Below, piece after piece: positions 58,841-64,000 of a stretch of 64,000 nt of DNA; position 1 is the first letter of the stretch; each line of letters opens with the position of its first letter. Origin of the DNA: Tipula vernalis (taxonomy: Eukaryota; Arthropoda; Insecta; Diptera; Tipulidae); contig OY282560.1 in assembly GCA_958295665.1 (NCBI GenBank), positions 146,002,091-146,066,090 on the forward strand, read 5' to 3'. The translations under genes and the position numbers were made by a program. The notes under the pieces were generated by a model. The model ran no database searches. It worked only from the letters and a program-made list of their open reading frames with translations, and was not told the DNA's origin.

Positions 58841-60056
58841 TTGGCATTAAACCAACAAATCAAGTTAAAGTCTTTAACTCCGTTTCTTGACAAAAATGGT
58901 ATATTGAGAGTAGGCGGCAGATTAGAAAAGACTAGCTGCAATTTTCAAATTAAGCATCCGATTATTTTGCAAAAAACATCCATCCTTAGCAAAATAATCG
59001 TTACCTATATCCATACTAAATTCCTACATCTTGGTCCTTCTCTAACTATTCATCTCTTATGACAGAAATTTTGGGTCATAAGTGGTAGGAGCAAGGTCAA
59101 CCAGATTGTCAGCAACTGTGTAACATGCGCAAGGTACAGAGGTCAATCACCAACACAGTTAATGGGACAACTACCTAAATTTCGGATTAGCCGAGCGAGA
59201 CCATTCGGGAATACTGGTGTGGATTTTACTGGGACAATCTCCCTGGCAAATAAAAGAGGTCGTTGAAGTGGTCACAGACTGCTCTACAGATGGATTTATT
59301 GCAGCGTTAGGGCGATTTATTGCAAGAAGGGGTCTTCATTCAAATATGTACAGCGATAATGGCACGAATTTCGTTGGTACTGAGAGAAAATTACGGCAAA
59401 TGTGCAATGCAGTGAATATAAATTTAAATGAAATACAAAAAATTACATCGTCGAATTAATTTCTATACGATATTGGGACTTATCTCTCCGAACACAATAT
59501 AACTTGGCATTATACACCCCCATTAGCCCCCTATTTGGCTGGAATTTGGTAATCAGCTGTCAAGTCAGTAAAAACTCATTTGGCAAAGGCTACAGGAAAC
59601 ATAAATCTTACATAGGAGGAACTGACCACTTTATTGTGCAATATAGAAGCAATCCTGAATTCACGACCGCTAACTACTTTGTCTGTGAATGATGAGTTAT
59701 ATGAAGCATTAACTCCAGGTCATTTTCTTATTGGAGTTTACCAGAGCCATATCAAGAAGACGAGTGTCCAATCAAATTCTCGAAAATGTGGGCAATAATT
59801 CAGCAGCGAACTTTTAGTTTTTGGAAGCGGTTCAGCATAGAATACCTTCACAACCTTCATCAACGAAATAAATGGTATTGCGAACAAAACAATTTGAAAG
59901 TTGGCGATGTTGTGCTCATTAAGGAACAATATTTACCGCCATGTAAATGGGCTTTGGGTCGAATTATTAATGTACATCCAGGTGAAGATCGCCATGTTAG
60001 AGTTGTGACTATCCCGTGAAACGCAAAGACCGCTTAGCGACCAACCACGGGAGCCA
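58841..60056 (+). pseudogene. BEL/Pao integrase and DUF5641 tail, frameshifted
   Basis: The zinc-binding domain is at 58841-59062 (GGRLEK, IKHPIILQ, HLGPSLTI), and NCVTCARYRGQ lies in the next frame at about 59110. The catalytic core follows with GVDFTGTI (first Asp, about 59215) and, in another frame, YSDNGTNFVG (second Asp, about 59350). The C-terminal DUF5641-like domain at 59786-60018 has VGDVVLIKEQ and HPGEDRHVRVVTI. It ends at a TGA at about 60017, and another frame can be read on to about 60056. At least four frameshifts are present. Confidence 0.88.
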
Positions 60057-60426
60057 AAATAAATTTCGATCGGGAACGTAGGTAGGTTATTAGAATAGTA
60101 TAAATCAGTCAAAAAACGTGGATACTTCCAGTCTTTGCCCCGACCGAAAACTTGGGTGGGAAAAGCGTCGGTAAAAGTCCGTCATATGCAAACTGGGTTT
60201 AGTTACCTGTCCTTGATAAGACCCACCAAGTGGGTCTAAAAACCTACTTGAAAAGTTGGTAAAAGACCACCATAAGTAAACTGATTTTAGGGCAAATTCA
60301 GTCCTGAAGAGGACCTCTACAGTGGATTTAAAACCCGACTTTGACAGTGTATTTTTAGGAGCTTAATTAAATAAATAGCAAAAAATTTAATTTTATAAAA
60401 ATATCTGTATTTCTGTGTTTATAGTA
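60057..60426. other. Post-pol stretch, no gene seen
   Basis: About 370 bp between the end of pol and an AT microsatellite. It is less AT-rich at first (for example CAGTCTTTGCCCCGACCGAA) with loose internal similarities such as GACCCACCAAGTGGGTCTAA and ACCTACTTG. It could be 3' element sequence or the edge of an inserted segment. Confidence 0.35.
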
Positions 60427-60429
60427 TAT

Positions 60430-60576
<147 letters not shown>

Positions 60577-60869
60577 ATTAATTATAAACATTTTTTTTTT
60601 CATTTTGGTCTATTCAGAAATTCCCCATGTACAGATTTCAATTATTAAATTAATGAAAATAATCGCAATCATTATTTGAATTAAAAATTATATAAAATAA
60701 ATTGAATACAAAATAAAGAAATAATTATAAACAGAAAAATACTACAAATTCAATAATTGAATCTTTTTAGATTGTTAGTAATATCACAGATATTAACATA
60801 TGATTTAATATCGCTTAGTTTTAGCTTAGAATTTATTTAAGTTGAAATTATTTATTTTATTAAAAAATA

Positions 60870-62615
60870 TTAAACTCGTTTTAAAAATTCTTGCACAGCA
60901 TGTCGCACATCATCTTGGGTTACTATTGCTTTAACATTCCTACGTTTTAGAACATCCAAAATCATTTCTAGTATAGTTTTAAAAATCACGAAACCTGGTA
61001 AATCTGGAAGTTAAATAGAACAGGTTTAAACCAATTAGAAACAATATGTTAATACCAAACAAATTCATATACCTTTATTGCGCCCACTCCATGAAATCTT
61101 TGCAGCCAATGAAGGATATACTAAAACCACTAATATTGATTTAGTCAACCCAATATTTAAATCTTTTGATAGTCCTTTGTGCGCAATATTTACAAAATAC
61201 GAAGTCTAAACAATGAGTAAATAATCTAAGTTAGTACATTATGTATACTGGATTTAATATATTAATTATGTATATCAAATTATTTTTGAACGGCTTTTTA
61301 AAAGACTTTTTAAATTTTATTTATTTATAAAAATTTAGTGCCAAATTTCGGTTTATAAACCACTTTCAAGGCATAACAATGATAAAAAATAATAATTATA
61401 GTTTGTTGTGTCACACATTCACTTCTGAATAGGCGAACGCATCACAAACTATAATTATTTTTTATTATTGTTATACCTTGAAAATGATTTACCAACCAAA
61501 ATATTGGAACTAGATTTTTATAAATAAATAAAATTTAAAAAGTCTTTTAAAAGGCCGTTTAAAAATAATTTAAAACATACGACTTTTACACAACTATTAT
61601 TATCTTAATTATATAATGATACTTACTATTTTAAGCCGATAATTAGTATCTTCTTTAAGACGGGTTTCAAAATTTGTTAGGTCGTCTATCGTTTTAAAAT
61701 TTAATTGTGGCTTGTCCGACGCATCTATAATTTGTGAACCTCCTTCAATTAAATGATCGATTTTTAATTCGATGGCTACCATCATACTACAAATTTTGTT
61801 TAATTTATCCTCCAAGTTTGCTTGGCCGCTTAGAATATTTGCATATTTTGATTCAGTATTTCCCAATGGATCGTTATTATTATTATTAAGATTCGATGTA
61901 AAGCTATTATTTCTATTTACATTTATAGTCGTAGTTGCTTCAACATCATTATAGGTTAAAATGGCATCGCTTAGAACAGAAGAAAGTGAAGAGGTCTCTG
62001 CAACTGTAAATAATAATTTAAATACATTAATATTTAAATAAATGCTTAAGCTAAGATTTAAATATAAATATGTACCCTCTGTATTTAAAACATCAATTAC
62101 GTTCACCGATTCTTCTGGAGATTTTTCTAGAATAAATAAAACATCAGGACAATTCAAACATAATTACCGTTTAAATACCATCATAAGTATATGCCACGGT
62201 CTCGAATTCTAAGTTATAATTTTTTTGCAAATTATATTTTCTTGTTGGGTGTTTTCTATTGGTCAGCTTGGCCTTATGATTTTCACTCTCTGATTGAGAG
62301 TCATTAAATGCAATATATTTTGCAAGCGCAACCTTTGCATCGTCCATTGTGGCTGTTAAGAGAATTAAAAATTAGTATTGGAAAAACTTTAAATTTTAAC
62401 TTAAACTTCTTACCAATATTGATTTTAAGTACACAGCAATTATATAATTTCCAAGTTTTATAATCTGCATCTGATACTTTCATGTTAATGAACGTTCGAT
62501 ATCTGTTGGATGCTGGAAAATATACTTGTCCGTTTAGAACCCAATCTGAATGTACAATTTCGATGGCTGCTATATCGTTTGGATTGGATTTTTCGAATTC
62601 CACAATTGCAAACAT
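60870..62615 (-). CDS. DUF4806-type protein, six exons, antisense in a BEL element
   Basis: Exons at 62615-62414, 62352-62179, 62126-62076, 62003-61627, 61205-61073 and 61003-60870 total 1071 bp and join in consistent phase into 356 residues with one stop. All introns are GT..AG. The first is 61 bp, the second 52, the third 72, the fourth 421 (with a MITE) and the fifth 69. The N-terminal part (FAIVEFEKSN, HSDWVLNGQVYFP, YKTWKLYNCCVLKI, then AKVALAKYIAFNDSQSESE) has the layout common in insect DUF4806 proteins. Residues about 241-335 (KTIDDLTNFETRL, LVYPSLAAKISWSGRNK) match DUF4806 itself. The middle is Asn/Ser-rich. The function of the family is unknown to me. Intact frames and splice sites suggest a recently functional gene. 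It lies between pol and the 3' LTR, on the opposite strand. Confidence 0.8.
61277..61572. mobile_element. 296-bp hairpin MITE in intron 4 of the DUF4806 gene
   Basis: AAATTATTTTTGAACGGC at the left pairs with GGCCGTTTAAAAATAATTT at the right. The inner arms (AAAAGACTTTTTAAATTTTA, CAAACTATAATTATTTTTTA and their partners) pair around a short centre near 61430. It explains why this intron is longer than the others. Confidence 0.85.
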
Positions 62616-63405
62616 TCTATAATAAAAAACTAAAAGTTAAATATGTATTTATATGGTATAAAAAATACTTAGGGTTATTACAGCGACACGATAAATTAAT
62701 TTTAAAATTGAAGGCTGGTTTAATTTGGTTTATTAGGAATTGATAACAAATAATTTGTTATTTATTGAGTTTGGAAATTGGGATAATTATTATTTAGTTG
62801 GAACATTGATAATAAACTTTAGGAACATTGATAATAATTTAATAATTTTATTAAAACAATTTTAATCGAGAAAACTGTTCGAATCAAATTCGGAGAGTGC
62901 GAAAAGCAAAATTTGATTTGGATTAGATTTTAAAAACATTGGAAATAATTTTCTCTGAAAAATTGTAATCGGGAAAATTGCTGGGCTTCCGAAGACATTT
63001 TACACCGAAATATATTTAGAAGGCTTGATTTTAAGGGTGAATTATATAAATCTGTTTTGGAATGTAGTTCTTTAGCTTGGACATATAAACCGTTATCAAT
63101 CTTGAAAAAAAACTCACAACATAAAATTTGATTTGATTTTGTAAGTATAAAATTATTTTGAGAAGAAGAATTGATCGTGTAATTCGGTTGTGCATTGCCC
63201 CAAACATAATTGAAAGAAATATTTTGATTTCGATATACTATGGGTTGTTCTAAGACCGTCGTGGGGAAAAAAATTGAATTTTCAGTCGGTTTGTGTTTCA
63301 CGGGTATCAAAACTACAAGCAGCACATTTAAACGTCCACTAAATAAAGTTGTATTATTACCAATTAAAGATGTTTAAGGAGTTGAACTCCTTAAGGCCGG
63401 GAGAA
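62616..63405. other. Upstream region of the DUF4806 gene; one unassigned ORF
   Basis: A minus-strand frame at 63325-62930 (131 codons) begins MLLVVLIPVKHKPTENSIFF and has no motif I recognise. It could be an upstream exon, element sequence or chance. AAGGCCGGGAGAA at 63393-63405, directly before the LTR, is the presumed polypurine tract of the BEL element. Confidence 0.35.
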
Positions 63406-63914
63406 TGTTGAAGAGTCGACCACTAAAACAAAACAAATTAATTAGGATTTTGTATTTAATTTTAATTTATTGTAATTATCATTTGTAGCTCAATTATAAA
63501 ATATGTGTATTAGATAAGCGTAATTCATCTATTCATTGTTAGATGTCTCTTCAAGCAAATTTTAATGTTATTATTTATTATAAGAGATGTCATTAGAAAA
63601 TTCATTAAAATTTTGTTCAGTGGCTTACAACCATGAACTGGTTTTGGAAAGTTGTTTCCCGGGCAAAACTACGTTGAGAAAATTTTGATGACATTAACTT
63701 TTTGGTTAATTATAAAGCGATCTTCAAAGCGATAACAATTAGAAATAATATTATATTTATGGTTCAAAAATAAAATTGTACATTATTAAATTACATTTGT
63801 TTTACTTAAAATTAAGTTAAAAATAAATAGTTCATGAATCTTTCATCCTTTTGTGGTTTCATCTCCTGATCCAGCGACAAAAAAAGTTTGTGCAAATTAC
63901 ACCAAATTTGTTCA
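63406..63914 (+). repeat. BEL 3' LTR
   Basis: It is 509 bp, TGTTGAAGAGTCG to TTTGTTCA, and matches the pieces of the 5' LTR along its length with small differences (for example ATGAACTGG against ATGGG near the middle). It is uninterrupted. Confidence 0.9.
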
Positions 63915-64000
63915 CCCAATATTTTTCGATTGGACTGTCTTCCGGCACGGCAGGCGGATTGCAATCCTTTGAAACAAATTTGATGTTATTGTATATATTT
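63915..64000. other. Flank beyond the BEL element
   Basis: The 86 bases after the LTR are too few to assign. They are not as AT-rich as the element (TCTTCCGGCACGGCAGGCGG). Confidence 0.3.

Overview
The window is AT-rich nuclear DNA from an insect. It contains the 3' part of a peroxidasin gene with Ig, animal haem-peroxidase and VWC domains, insect-type BEL/Pao, mariner, Tc1, piggyBac-like and pogo-like elements, and two intron-containing genes of families common in insects. The order cannot be fixed from the sequence alone. All coding exons use ordinary GT..AG introns.

Layout. Positions 1-11652 hold no exon I can assign to peroxidasin. They contain a decayed BEL/Pao pol (minus strand, about 270-2110), a frameshifted pogo/Tigger-type transposase start, a gypsy pol tail, and a mariner element (4989-7761) whose transposase has been replaced over two thirds of its length by a 173-bp tandem array. 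Short minisatellites and MITEs follow. Two peroxidasin Ig exons lie at 11653-11828 and 11912-12081. The next exon in matching phase is at 46589-49277, so the two are separated by one intron of about 34.5 kb. That intron contains a 1.75-kb AACTTTTA-type minisatellite, several MITEs and Tc1 remnants, an intact three-exon antisense gene (31873-33339), a 10.3-kb array of roughly 60 units of a 171-bp satellite (34325-44615), and a piggyBac-like remnant cut off by that array.

The antisense gene encodes two BIR domains followed by a zeste-type Myb/SANT-like DNA-binding domain and a C-terminal coiled coil. I know of no described protein with this architecture, and it is the best candidate for something new.

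Downstream of peroxidasin (50549-63914) lies a BEL/Pao retrotransposon. Its 5' LTR has been hit twice: by a 3.4-kb inverted-repeat element with tRNA-like modules, and by two head-to-head copies of another LTR sharing TTAT duplications. Gag-pol is frameshifted. Between pol and the 3' LTR, on the opposite strand and with five introns intact, sits a complete six-exon gene for a 356-residue DUF4806-type protein.

The genes do not form a pathway. Peroxidasin is a conserved host gene. The BIR-Myb and DUF4806 genes look like lineage-specific genes embedded in repeats. Everything else is mobile or satellite DNA at different stages of decay.
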